Positions 1 through 12,800 of a DNA stretch of 22,716 bases are shown in pieces. The notes below the pieces were generated by a model. That model saw only the letters and a program-made list of their open reading frames with translations, was not told the DNA's origin and ran no database searches. The stretch spans positions 56,674 through 79,389 of the forward strand of contig BEXV01001083.1 in assembly GCA_003118195.1 (NCBI GenBank). Reading direction: 5' to 3'. Both the position numbers and the translations under genes were made by a program. Position 1 is the first letter of the stretch, and each line of letters starts with the position of its first letter. This DNA is from Hemicentrotus pulcherrimus (taxonomy: Eukaryota; Echinodermata; Echinoidea; Camarodonta; Strongylocentrotidae).

Positions 1-122
1 TCATCACGTCACTAGCGACAGTCGTATTTCACAAACCTTATCAGGTGCGAGGCTTCGCCACTAACCAGTCCAGTCCGTTCATGTAGTTTGTACATGAGGT
101 ATACTTATTGGAACAAAATTAA

Positions 123-602
123 CCGATCCTAAGTTATGCTCAGCTTAATAATGCGAGGAATTCTTTGTTCAAAGCAAGTGAGCTGATATTAAAAGCAGTG
201 TCTGTGATATGGTGTAATATTGAAGCCCTAAAAAATTGCGTTTCAAAATGATCAAGAAATGCCTCAAAAAAAGTAAAAATCTTTGAGTGACCGGTTTACC
301 ATACTCGTAGTGTTATGAAAACCGTTAGGAAGACGCAAAATTTGATTTCGATTTCCAATCATAAATATCTTGATAACCAGACAGGCGATCGGCTTGTAAA
401 ATTCATGGGGTTCCTGACTAACCTAAAGGTTTATAATTATGATCGCAGCATGAGCTGAATCCAGGATTTTGTTTCAGAAGCTGAGACAAAATTACCCAAT
501 CCCTTAAAAACCGCTTTATCAGAAGGACTTTTATCAGATTTAGTCATGCAAGAAAGGTTTTGCTTATTACATGTAATTAAAAAATGTTGCTTTTGTGTGT
601 GA
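123..602 (+). pseudogene. Coding-like decayed frame of unknown identity
   Basis: One plus-strand frame from 123 to 602 (160 codons) contains only TGA stops, at 249, 288, 456 and the terminal 600, and no TAA or TAG. In DNA this AT-rich, many more stops would be expected. The conceptual pieces look protein-like, for example NNARNSLFKASELILKAVSV near the start and SEAETKLPNPLKTALSEGLL later. The style recalls the gag-like part of a retroelement, but I cannot name the family. It could also be chance, or an alien-frame relic of a neighbouring gene. The frame has no usable start and no clear splice sites. Confidence 0.33.
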
Positions 603-964
603 TCTGGAGAAGATCGAGTCGGGTGCCGTTCTTCCCATGATGCTTTTTTTTAATGTTTCATGAAACACACCATATGTCATAATATTACTACTAGTAATAT
701 TTCTACGACTACTACTAAATTAGAAGTGCTTAAAGATTAAACAGTAGAGATTGAAATTAAAGCTGAATAAATAGAGTAGTCAGGAAAAATAAATAATTTC
801 TAGTTTATTGACCAAAATAAGAATTGAAATGCTTTGTACTTTGGTACATGAAGATCTTATAAATCGACTTGCAATGACCATGTCCGTCATTGAACAGTGG
901 TTCATAAAAGGAATACAAAAATAAATTGCAGTTCTGTATACTATGCACAATTGTAAGGGTAAGG

Positions 965-1036
965 GTGTGTGCGCGCGTGTGTGTGTGTGTGTGTGTGTGT
1001 GCGTGTGTGAGCGCGCGCGCGCGTGTGTGTGTGTAT
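965..1036. repeat. GT/GC alternating dinucleotide tract
   Basis: About 70 bases of alternating purine-pyrimidine sequence: (GT)n interrupted by GCGCGC blocks and ending in (GT)n. It is a microsatellite. The low-complexity valine/cysteine-rich and threonine/histidine-rich open frames across it are translation artefacts. Mixed GC/GT alternation is the classic composition for left-handed Z-DNA under supercoiling. Confidence 0.95.
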
Positions 1037-1166
1037 GAGTGTAAGGAGGGGTTCAATGAGCTAGCTTTCTTCACTCTCACAATTACAATACTGTACATAT
1101 TTTTCTTAAAACAAAATATAGGTACAATTTTATTTTGACTGTCTAACGAGATGTTTGTATAAGTTC

Positions 1167-1209
1167 ACAAAACAAAACAAGAAAAAAAAATAAAACAAAA
1201 CAAAACAGA
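1167..1209. repeat. AAAAC-rich simple repeat
   Basis: Repeated ACAAAACAAAAC units flank a nine-base A run. It is a low-complexity tract with no coding potential. Confidence 0.85.
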
Positions 1210-3519
1210 ACGGACGTGACATCGACCAATTGAAACGTTTTCTTTTAACAGACATTCTTATATAGGAGGTCTTCGAATACACGTGCTAAGTATAAAAGTT
1301 CAAGAATCATCCAACATGTTACCTAAATTTACCTAAATCTCCAATATTAATATCTACAATAATATATTTATTTGTCATTATTTGAATCAATTACAAATGA
1401 TGAAAAATGACAAACTTACCCTGTTTAATTTTTTACATTGGAGTTAATCCAGTCATTATCAACATGTTTTGGCGTATCTTATAACAATACAATACATAAC
1501 ATTATAATGCAACGTAATATAAGAACTTAGGTTTGTTTGAAATGTATGTACACTGAACCAAAGAGGAATTCTGGGCCCACATTAAAAGAGATACTTTGTA
1601 ATTATATGCAACTGTTTGTATATCTTTGAGAAAGTGTTAAATCTATTATTCTAAACAAACGAATAAAATATATATTTCTTGAATATACAAGCAGTTACTT
1701 TAAGATTCATGGAATATAAACTTCACCATTTTCAAAAGTACCCCAAAATAAAGTCTTGGAAATCATACATCAATATATCCAGTAAATTCAAAGTCAATAT
1801 GCTAGCAGAAAGTCACAAAATAAACCATGCTGATAGATATGTTTTAGTCACTAAATAAGAATAAGGTAATTCGAGATTCCAAAACAAACTAGATAAACAT
1901 ATCTTACAACCTCTTAACAAATGGAAAAGTACATACAAAAATATTTGCAATGTATAATTCTTAAAACAATATCAGATTTTATCGCCTGACGAAGTGTTGC
2001 ATCGGCGCACGAACATCGTTATCTTTTAGATCCCATGTTCACCATTCATTGCGAGACAAACGAATATCACTAGCGATATTATTTTCGATAATATAAATAA
2101 ATATAAGAATATGCAAAAAATCTACAATCAAACCGAATCATGGAAGTAAAGCATATACTTCATTACATATATATTACAATTATGATATAATTAAGTTATT
2201 CATTATTCATGTGAAAGGGTGGTACTATTTCATAATAGGGTATGGTAACTTTAACATCAAGCATAAATGGTGTCAACCGATATGGAAGCGAAACCTTATC
2301 AGACGTTTATTAAATATAATGCATACAAGAACAGGTGAATAGCAGGCTCTGAGTAATATAACAATTACTTGATTATAGCGATATTAGAATGGAAATGCCA
2401 TCGTATAAACAAAGGGGTGAACTAGAAAGTGACAGTAATCAAATTTAGTAACATGTACAACATCATGAAATTAATAGATGTGGTCTAGTTTAGTGCCTAA
2501 GCAGAAAACTAAATATTAATCTCGGACTAATCACAATGTTGTATTTTCAGACATGATATCATACAACCCTAACGCCAATGCACCTATTGATCAAGGACAA
2601 TTATAAATGCTGTGTTTTTTATGATGATTGTCAAATAATGCTTTGTGTTGTTAAGTTTGAATGTGGTGATATGTTTTGTATAATGTTAAATTGTGGCTAT
2701 CAAAGGGAAAGAATGAAAGCTATGAATTGACAGAAAAGGATAACCGAGTAGGTATTAAAAAGAATACTTAAACTTATATAGTAAATAACATACAGAAACT
2801 TCAATGGCTAAAGGCAAAGCTATCGCACCACTCTGTTTGTACCAATCTCATGGCACAGCGTCAATCACAAATTGTGAAATAGGAGGCACCCGCTCATCTG
2901 TCCGTTACAATTTTTTAATGTTATTCCGTCTCTAATTGAACATACTAGTAACACACTGGAGCGATCTTTACTGGAGGTACTTGATTACTATTTCACGTAT
3001 GCAGAACAATTCTCCACAGAAGACACGATTGGTTAGGTAGTATTTTGTTGACTAGAATCAAAAGAAATTCTAATTTTAAATGCTCAGTACTCTGGAAAAA
3101 GGGAGTACTATCAAGTAAGTGTCTGAAAAAATTCTTGTTTATGATAAAAATATATATCTGACATTTAACAGCTTGTGTCAACATTCTATAGTGTCATGAG
3201 ATGCAATTTGACTAGAGGAATAATCAAACATGATGCCAAACTACTCATTTGTCGAGTATCTTTGAAAATACAATGCAATTAAAGTGATTCAAGTATGCAT
3301 TATATGTATTGTATTATATTGACGAAATATTAACCGAGCTCTAATATAAGCCTCGCTCACATATGACGCGAGAAAACTGTTGTATTTCTTCTTCATGGAG
3401 ACGTAAAGTGCAATAATATGATTCACAATTTTGTATCTTATTATATAGAGCTCAGTGAGTACGCACAGGACCAATGTTGCGCGCAGTTGTCACCCATTTA
3501 CAGGTGAATACCACGACAG

Positions 3520-3525
3520 TTTAAT
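3520..3525 (-). promoter_or_regulatory. Possible poly(A) signal ATTAAA
   Basis: TTTAAT on the plus strand reads ATTAAA on the gene strand, about 47 bases after the stop codon at 3572. ATTAAA is the commonest variant of the metazoan polyadenylation hexamer. No canonical AATAAA was seen on the gene strand in the next several hundred bases. The position is plausible, but the motif is frequent in AT-rich DNA. Confidence 0.35.
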
Positions 3526-3571
3526 TCTACATATTCTACATATCTAAACGAACCTTAGGGGTAAAAGTTGT

Positions 3572-3979
3572 TCAAATCAGCCCACTGAACTGCTGCATCA
3601 TCGATTCCGCTGACGGACGTTTGGATGGCTCTTTCTGAAAACATGGCTTCACGATCTTCTTGATATTTGGTTTGAGTTTCTCCACACTAGTTGGCATGAC
3701 ATCAGCGCCCATGTACTTATGGAGTAGAGCCATTTTTGTGATGGCCCTGGGCCAGACAGATTTTCCCGAGAAGAACTCAAGGAACGTACAGGCTAAGGCC
3801 CAGACATCGGATGCCGATGTGGCGGACATGTTACCATTCTCGGCTAAGCAACATTCAGGAGGCATGTACAAGAATGTACCTCTGGCAGGCAAGAGGGTGG
3901 CACGTGACATGGTTGACCTCGTCTTTATGTGCGCAAGACCAAGGTCACACAAATATGGCTTCTTTGTCGTTGATTCAAC
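3572..3979 (-). CDS. Exon 20: kinase C-lobe and stop codon
   Basis: Residues 983-1117, entered in phase 0 after a GCTCAG acceptor. It carries the metal-binding motif as DLG (994-996, not DFG), followed by a Ser/Thr-rich activation loop (T1002, S1004, T1005, S1007, T1010). Then come GTFLYMPPE (1016-1024, equivalent to APE), the DVW of helix F (D1040) and KRPSAESM near the end, whose Arg matches the conserved subdomain XI Arg. The stop follows a few residues after the fold should end, so the kinase is complete and is the true C terminus. The DLG recalls RIPK1. Confidence 0.92.
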   Translation of the reverse strand, partial: VESTTKKPYLCDLGLAHIKTRSTMSRATLLPARGTFLYMPPECCLAENGNMSATSASDVWALACTFLEFFSGKSVWPRAITKMALLHKYMGADVMPTSVEKLKPNIKKIVKPCFQKEPSKRPSAESMMQQFSGLI

Positions 3980-6900
3980 CTGAGCGTAACAGAGCGGGGG
4001 ACAAACAGATCAAATTGGTGAAGCTTGTCAAAAAAACGCATTTCAAATTAACAAGAATATGCCGCAAAGACACATGCATTACTGAAACAACTTTTGATGA
4101 TGTTGGTATTTACAATTTGTGTGTGAAAAATGCCAGCATTCAAATGTATTTTATTCACATCCTCCATGATTCAAACAAAATTTGACATAAGTTTTTGAAA
4201 TGAAAATGTTAACATTAATAAAATAGGAGACAGTAATGCCCTTCTGGCTCTCAACAACTTAACTTCTTGCCTGGACGGGATAAAAGACAGAGTAAGGGAG
4301 ACTAGACGGAGAGAGATAAAATTATAGAGACAGAGAGAGAAATGGGGGACAAGGGTCTAAGGAAGTGAGGAAGACGATTAGACAAAAAGGTATAGAGAGG
4401 CGATGAAAATATGAGACTTACGATTATATTCTGTGGTTTGATGTCGAGATGGAGTATCTTACAGTGGTGAAGAAAGGTGATAGCTGACAGGAGATCCCTA
4501 GATAAGCGCACCTTCTGCAGGAATTCATAAGGATTACCATCCTGCAACAAGATTTTATAGAAGAGTTGGAGGTTAATTAAAGATTGAGGAATGATATAAA
4601 TTGGCATAAGGATAACTATTCAGAGAAAATAATCCAAGGACAAGTACCCATATGAAAATGAAACCTCTGAATTACTCTATCCTTAGACAACTACAACTAG
4701 ACAAGGACAATTTTCCACATTACCCTTAGACATCGTCATCATCAACATCATCATCCATATTACCGCTATCCATCTCGTCCTGTCTGTATTCGTGTCCTCG
4801 TCAATTTCTTTATAGTCTCAATACATTCTGTCTACCACTTCCTGTCTTTCTTCTTTCTCTTGCCGCCCATCTAATCAGTTCATCATCATCTTTCCTCTTC
4901 ACGTATCAATTCTGCTCTTTCTAATCTTCCTCAAACAAATAGGGGGTAATTAAAAGATGCTCATCCAGTATAATGTCAGAGTAGGTCGACTGTCCGAGGG
5001 TGTGATGGCTGGCTGTCCATGGGTTAATGCCTTTGGAAACAAGTCTTCTAGAATTAATTAATAATATTTCCGTCATAAAAATTGGTATCTCTATGACTGA
5101 AAGGAAACATGAAGTTGCTAAATAAATTTGCCTCTGTATAGTTTGTTTGTTTGCTCATCATTTAATGTGGTCTAATATAAATTTTGTTTGTATACCTCGA
5201 AGATGATCGCACTTAGATTACTCCCATTGATGAGCTGCATAACGATCATAGCATTTACGGGGGAACGTTGGTGGCCAACCGCCATAAGCTGAACAATGTT
5301 TGGATGGAGGGCCCGCCTGCATAGATAAAATAAGAGTCCCCCTAAATGATTTCAAAATTCTCCTTTTTCACTTTTTCCAACCCCTTAACACTTTTAAATA
5401 ACGATACCTCTTTAGGATAACAATTTACACCAAGACAACTAAACAATAATTTCATGATCGATTCCATTTGCCATGAAAATACAAAAAGAATTGTTTTTAC
5501 TGGTAACATTACAAATATACATTACTTTTGAGTTTCGTGGTCGAGTCGTTTAAGGCGCTTGACTTGGGGATGCAAAAGTCGAGGGTTCGAATTGCCACAC
5601 GGCAATCATATCCTTAGGCATGATATTAACCTGCAATTGCTAATCTCCACCCAGGTGTTAAATGGGTACCCCGAAGGATGCGACCGTCATTGTTAGTCAA
5701 ACAGTTTTTGAGCATCATGTAAAGCCTGGCTGGAATGCTCCCCAGGGAGTGGAGATTGTGCACACATTGTGTGCGGCCAAGCACTGAATCCAACAACCGG
5801 GGTAATGGTATATATGTAAAGCGCTTAGAGACATTAATTTTATATTAAACGCTAAATAAAAATTAGATAATATTATTATATTATTGAAGTGAAACCCTAC
5901 AAATTGATATCTTTAGTTTGTTAAAATATTAGTCTAAAGTTTGGACAGAATAATATTCAAATTTTACTGATATGATCTGTTATTTCCACCCCATCATCAG
6001 GTAAGAAATTACATGGGTTCATTTCTAATCTCATGCGCTATTTGCCAAGATCATGGTAATTCTAATCTATCTTTTCTTTTTGGTCGAGGTCTGAGGGAAA
6101 AGCAATGAAATTCTCCCTCTTCTCATCTGTGCAATCAAGGGAATTCATGTTACGTGATTAGGAAGCGATATCATATGAGGTTGGTAAAGAAGGTGGAATA
6201 GCGTACTTATGAACTGCAACCTCCTGCTCAACATCAGAATCTTGACTACCCTCCCTGTTAAGGAGCTTGACGGCGACAGGTGTACCTCTCCATTGGCCCT
6301 TCCAAACCTCACCAAAGCCACCTCTCCCGATAACTTCTTTCAACTTCACCTCGTTCTTAGGATCTTTTATGATGTGGACTCCACAGAAAGAATCATCTAA
6401 GAAAAAAAATACAACCAAAAGATGAGCATAGCTTGCATACACTTTACTTTTGGGTTTTAGTATAACAAAAATAACTGAGCACTTTTGAGCTCACCTTCAA
6501 AAGATATGTTGTGGTACTATTTCGCACCTTGAACATTATCTTAAACAAATGTTAAACAATATTTGTTTGCAGGTAGCAAAAATTCAATCTCTATTTAACA
6601 GTAACTATTTAGAATGGAAAAGAATTGTACTGAAATGCACTAATAATTGACCAAGCTAATTCATACTGCACTAATATACATGAAAATATGGGAAATGTAG
6701 TCATTGAAGTAATCCTTACTGAGAGCTTGCTCTATAAGTGATTATACCCGGTATGTGAAATTTTCCACACGTGTCTACTCTTTATCAAAATTAAGTTGCT
6801 CCGTTAATACAGGGGTATGATACGCAACTCTGCTATACAGATTTCAAGACATGTCCATACTATATAAGGGTAAGTTACTCCATAGTGAAAGGGGCAAGGT

Positions 6901-9779
6901 GCATAATCTGCAATGAGATAGACTTTAAACAAATGTCTATGCTACACATGTATGTGAGTAGGTCACTCCATTATAACAGGGATAACGTCGATGATCTTCT
7001 TGAGAAACTTTACACACATGTCCATACTACATAAGAGGAAGTTATTTCGCTGTGAAAAGTACAGTATGTGTGTTAAGGGAGACATTTCACACACTCTAAC
7101 ACAAGTGATTCCGTTATTTAGAGACATTACATACAATGTCCATATTACATAAAAATAAGTCACTCCATTCTGACGAGGGTAATTAGCTGTAACAGAGAAA
7201 AACGCTTCATTATGACAGGGGTAATGAGCAGAGGGCATGATATCCCACCGCTGCCACCACCATGTGACTAAATAACAACTAAACGACTGAAAACATGAAG
7301 TAGGGGTAAACAGTGGCTTTCAACTGAAATGGTATGGTAACCATCCACTTGACATTCACATGAAATCTCTATTTAATGATTTACTCGATCAAGAGGTTTT
7401 ACAAACGCATTCATTCTGTGAGGATTGAACGTGTTTGTATGATCATTTAGTGATTATTTAATGATATATTGTGTGAAGGGCTTTAAGTCACTGTTATAAA
7501 TGTGTAAGATGGTGCGTCGTATAGAGTTTTGTGCTGTTAGTTGTTATTTGATTTCTTCTTTCATTAATCAACATGAAGCCTCCTTTGAAGCTAGGCCAAA
7601 TTTTCATAGAGATAAAGCAGTAAAGAAGAAAATAAAGATCATATTTCTACATTCAATGAACCTGAAAGTGAGCCTCTTGGTGATTCCGAAGGATCGTTGC
7701 GATCATGATGGTCTGCATTACTCCCGCCACTAGAAGTAGATGGCTTCCTCTCTCGACCACCGTCATTAGCTTCTACGTGAACTAAGCTGCTGTCATCAAG
7801 CTCCTCTCTGAAACGGGACAGCATACACCAATTAAAAGGTCATTGTGAATTCTGGTAAAGGCAGCAAAGGAACTTTCACAAAATCATACAAAACCTTGAC
7901 TAATTCTTTTCAAAAAGGGAAATTAAGGGAATCTGTGAGACTATTGTGAATAATAGGCAACACAGAATAGGGAAATAGAGCAAGTAGTGGTGTTTTCCAA
8001 CACTTTTTTTTCCTAACGTCATTAATATTTTGCTAGTCGATCAATATATAACATAACCGGAAGGCAAAATCAACTTCAAATTTTCATTAGGATTTTCAAA
8101 ATGTACACTTTCATAACAAAAATCACTCCCCGTTGTCATCTTACTTGTAATAACTATTTTTTTTTAAAATAAAAGGCACGCAATAGAAACCAAGAGAAGA
8201 AAGAACAAAAAAGAGACATATTGAGAGGAAATGGGGAGGATAGGGCCTGCTCTGTTCATATCGAAAATTAATTGTAAAGTCAGCTTGAAAATTATAGAGG
8301 GGTTTTGTCTTCAAATTTAATAAGAACCTCTAATTGAGAGTTTGGTCTTTCATCTCCCATTTCTCCTACTACAGTAGTCTTTTAATTTTTGCTGTAACTG
8401 TGGAAGCAAAAGTTTGTTAAAGGTAAAGACGAGGTTTTGGAAACACGCCCCCTCTCAAAAATGAAATGGAAGCTCTCATTTCCAGTCATGTGAAGGATTT
8501 TTTTGACTAACACGTAATGATACAAATTTTCCCTAAAAACCGCCTACTAATTGATATATTTGGTAACATATTATATCTTATTTAGCCCTAACAGATATTG
8601 CACACCTGTCGCATAGTCCTATATACATCTTTCTGTGTACAGTGCTTGTAACTTTACCACGAATGGGCCAAATTTCTTATCATTTTTATGATTTCAGAAC
8701 CTTGCATACACACTAATACTTATATGCTAGATGATCAACCATTACTGGTCGATTCCACAACGTTTCATTCACAATGCAATCGCATGACCATAACTGGCCT
8801 TTATCTTTAAAGTAAATGACTTTCATAATTATGATTACGTAAATCAGAACATTGTATTATAGTTATTCTCCTATGCATGTAGTGACCTACTAAAAGCTGG
8901 TTTTATAGAGACAAGTAATTGCGCATGTACCTTTTCAGCTTGCGAGCGATGTGCTCGAGGACTTTACGAACGTTAGCCTCTTTCAGATAGTTGAGTGGTG
9001 TGTGTTTCTTGAGATTTGTCTGACTGATGTCTGCACCATATTGTACAAGATAACACATTAGAGCAGAAAGAGGCTTGGTAATTCCATTGTCACGATACTT
9101 CTTCCGGAACTGGAAGACACCATAGAAGAAAAGAAAGAAAAAATGTTTAAGAACAGATTCAACGATTTCTGAATTCTTTAGCAAACAAACTGAAGAATTC
9201 TGGATCCTTTTATATACAAACTGAATAATCAGAAGGGAATTTAGATGAACTACCACAAATTAAAACCACAATGGGATAATCTCTGAATGCATTGAAACGA
9301 ATCAGATTCAACAAAATGAATAGGCCCTATTTCTTCATTGTAAAGGATTTTTGCATTACAACTTCACCGAACATAAACAAGATTTCCTGGATCACATGTT
9401 ATAAACATTATAATAACATATTACTTAATCCGAGCATGATAAATAAAATCAATGCCATAGGCCATTTAAATGGCCCTTTCACTGATTTCTTGCAAATCAA
9501 TGCGATCATATTCAAAATGAATTTGATGGAAACGGAAAAGTTCAAGAGGTTGAGAATAATTACCGTTCTCAGATTGTCAGTGTCAGGAACATCCCGCCCA
9601 TGTCTATGTTTCATCACCGTAATGTGAAGGCAACTATCCCCGTCACCATCCGATGAGTTGACATCAGCACCGTGCTCGATCAGGTCTTCGATGATGGCGG
9701 TATGACCTTGAGAGACAGCCAGAACCAGTGGCGTTTGATGCTGCTCGTTGTACATATCAATAGCACACTGCCCCTATGA

Positions 9780-9810
<31 letters not shown>

Positions 9811-12800
9811 AGACTAAAAACTACTGGCAGAGATCAATGATTGGGAAAGATAAATACACATACATAGTACAAGCGGGAAATAGAGATGCAACGATCGGAA
9901 GAACAGACAGACGTTCTAAAATGACATATCCAGTGGGAGGGTTACTAAGCAACAGAGCCAGTTTGTTGTTTCCAAACTCCGTACAGAATTTCATACCTTT
10001 GAAGCCATGGCAATTCATTTTCCATAGCACAATTGTGTGAAGATGATAATTGAACTTCACTGTATTAAAGACATATTACTTTAATCTATGGCTTTTCGGA
10101 TAACAAATTTCACCATGCACTTTGAGCTCAACCATTAAAAACAACTTATAATAATGGGTGTATCAATTGAGATTCTCATATGAGAAATGCAAATCAAATA
10201 AGATTCTGCTTGAGTGCAATGATTACAACAAAGTGCCGGTTTATAATGATGGGAACTACCTCAGTGATAAGTATTTGTGAGATATTCCGATGGTTATTAA
10301 GAACTGCCAGGTGAAGGGCCGCGTAGCCATCATCCTTCCGGATGTCAACTAGAGATCGTTGTTTCTTGATCAAAAGACGGGTAGCACTAAACAAAAACAA
10401 AACAAAACAGATTTCAGGTTCTAAATTACAATAAAATAAGTCTTAGGTTCTCTGAAATTAGTATTTTTGAAAACGGGACACGAAATTCATTATATAAAAA
10501 TATATGTATGTACAAAATAGGAAGAAAATATTATTCATAACCCCATCATAAAGTATATATATAGATAAAAAGTCTATCAAAAGTACCACTGAAAAAATCT
10601 CAGAGCATTTGAATCATTAGATCATAGATTAGTGGATCTAAATGTCCAAAATGTTATTAAATTTTGCAGTTTGTAATTACTCGAAAGGAGCAGTGATAAC
10701 ACAGAAAAAGATTGGAAAAACCACATGTTTGAAGATATTAAATGAATAAGCTCAAACAATGTCTGTTTAAGTGTTCTTCATATTTCATTCAGATGATTTA
10801 AATCGTTTCTTATTGCACTGTGAAGTATTGTTAAAGTTCTAATGAATGAAACTCACTGGGGATTGTCTGTCAAGGCAGCGTGATGTAGCGGGTTGTATCC
10901 TCTTTTATTCATTAACTCCAAGTCGATGTGTCTAGCATTTATCAGGAGTTCGGTAATCTCTTTCTGTGTTCTTCGGATGGCGTCATGCAAAGGGGTGTCT
11001 CCAACTTTGTCCTGAAAATGTATGTGTTTAAAAAAAAAATCATTTCAACTATTGGAATTCCTAATGCCAGAATACAATGTACCACTGTAATGTAAAGTGA
11101 ATACTCCTGCGTGACAAAAATTCAAATTATTGACACGTCTATAAGCATAGTACAACATAGTGCTTCAGTATCCAATCAACTTAAAATTCTTGGCCAGTTT
11201 CTTTTCGAAATAACATGAACAAAATATAAATGTGTGGACTTACAGACTTCTACAATCAGAGAGTTTATTTAAATATGTCTAATTCTTGCTTATAACAAAT
11301 TTGAATTTGGATTTTCGATGGGATTTTACGTACCTATGACCTACAACAACCTTAATTTTTGTCTTTAATGCAATAAAAACTGATGGATTCAGTAGTGCAA
11401 TACAATTTGGTGGAAAACTGTTGAAGCATTTAAACAAAAATCGTGGTAGGCTGTGCAGCTACGTGAAATAATTTGAGACAATTAAATATATCTTACTTGT
11501 GCATTTGGACTTCCACCTTTTCCAAGGATGAGTCTAACACACTGAGTATGGTTCTTCGACGCCCCGATATGAAGAGGACTTCTTTCTCCCTCGACATCCT
11601 TAGTGTTTGGGTCGGCCCCGTGGTCTAACAGGTACTTCACAATTTGTTGATTATCTCTACCAAAATTAATTCAAATGTACAGTAAGACTTAGTAAAAAGA
11701 AAAATCTGTATTCAAACTCCAATATCTTCAAAACAAAGTAAAATCTATGAAATACATAATGGTATAATGGTCGATAATGATTCTTTAATTTGATATTCAT
11801 TCATATGCGATCACTCACCATTAAAAAAGGTGCCCAAATTGCCATTCCCTAAGTTTGGAATGGATAGCGATTACAATTTTCTTTCAATGTGTGATTGCAT
11901 CCATTTAGGCAGGGGCGGCCGAGCAACTTCCAAAGAGGGGGGGGGGAACCAAGAAAAAATGGCACTTTCTGGAGAGAAAGAAAGAATCACCTACAAAAGG
12001 AAATCTCAAAGCGAAAATATACAATTTGTTAGACATTGGAATATACCCCCTGCATATTGATTGCATTATCAGGGATGATTTCAATATTTGTTTCACTTTA
12101 ACTGCGTTCTGCTCAAGCATCCTGCTTTGCATTTGGGTGTGAGGGACTGAAAATAATATGCAGGCGAGCGAAGCGAGCAAGGACAAATTGTTATATTTGT
12201 GAGATCTCAGTGCGAAAAATTACATCTATAAAGAGGCAAAAAACAATCCTGATGGAGTTATAAACACATTCTCATAACGTAAGACTGAAAAGGCCTTTCA
12301 TAAGTAACATTAACATAATCTTCTATAGATTCGTGCGAGCTTAGCAAGTGAGCTTTGGGAGAAATTGATGAAAGCCGCTTGAAATTTGGGGCGCGTTTAA
12401 TGATGAGAGGAAAAGGGACACTTATCAGAAAAGAAAATGAGCATGTGTCAAAGTATAAAGAGTAATTATCAGAGGTGAAAATGGGGCAATTGTGACACCC
12501 TCAAAAAGAGGCACTCACCAGGGATGAAAAAAGTCAGTCATGAGAATAGGAAATGGTTATTTGTCGACGGAAAAAGTGCCCCATCAGATTTTGATAGGGG
12601 TATTTATAGGAGGTGAAAAGGGGATAGGTCCCTTATTAGAAAGGAAAAGGGGCACGTATCATTGTTAAAATGGAATTATCAGAGGTGAAAAGCGGCAATG
12701 ACCAGATGTGAAAAGGGGCACTTTAAATATCAAGGACAATGTGCATTAGTTAAAAGGAAATGAGCTCCGATCAGATTTCAAANTCATGAGAATAGGAAAT

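Larger units (their letters stand above)
1..3519. other. Downstream flank of the main gene
   Basis: This AT-rich stretch lies 3' of the minus-strand gene. Apart from the coding-like remnant at 123-602, the GT/GC tract and the AAAAC-rich tract listed separately, I see no gene here. The few open frames are short, low in complexity and lack splice-linked partners. The part next to 3520 may include 3' untranslated sequence if the suggested poly(A) signal is not the one used. I looked for cysteine-rich RING-like segments on the minus strand, because a Mind bomb gene would be expected to end with them, and found none. Confidence 0.6.
9110..11496 (-). other. Introns 11-14 between ankyrin exons
   Basis: Four introns lie in this span (9110-9563, 9774-10259, 10387-10856, 11012-11496), all GT-AG. 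Apart from the GA tract at 9781-9811 they are plain AT-rich sequence, and I recognise no element in them. The longer open frame on the minus strand at 9821-10060 is not an exon, because the flanking exons join directly in frame. Confidence 0.65.

Noticed and set aside
926..1138. Val/Cys-rich and Thr/His-rich open frames on both strands
   Set aside because: They are translations of the GT/GC microsatellite.
1..3570. Missing Mind bomb RING exons beyond the kinase
   Set aside because: No minus-strand frame shows the Cys/His spacing of a RING, and the kinase exon ends with its own stop.
5531..5605. Possible tRNA-Leu gene
   Set aside because: A and B boxes are present, but the acceptor ends do not pair and the sequence runs into a SINE body and tail, so it is a retroposon head.
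3572..6396. Kinase as a separate downstream gene
   Set aside because: No start codon or leader fits before the N-lobe exon, and the linker exon joins it in frame to the ankyrin exons on both sides. Only transcripts could overturn this.
9821..10060. Minus-strand open frame between two ankyrin exons, considered as an extra exon
   Set aside because: The flanking exons (10260-10386 and 9564-9773) join in phase 0 and restore exact ankyrin spacing. The frame itself has no ankyrin consensus.
11830..12060. Plus-strand open frame of 76 codons
   Set aside because: It runs through the G-run and repeat block and has no recognisable protein features.
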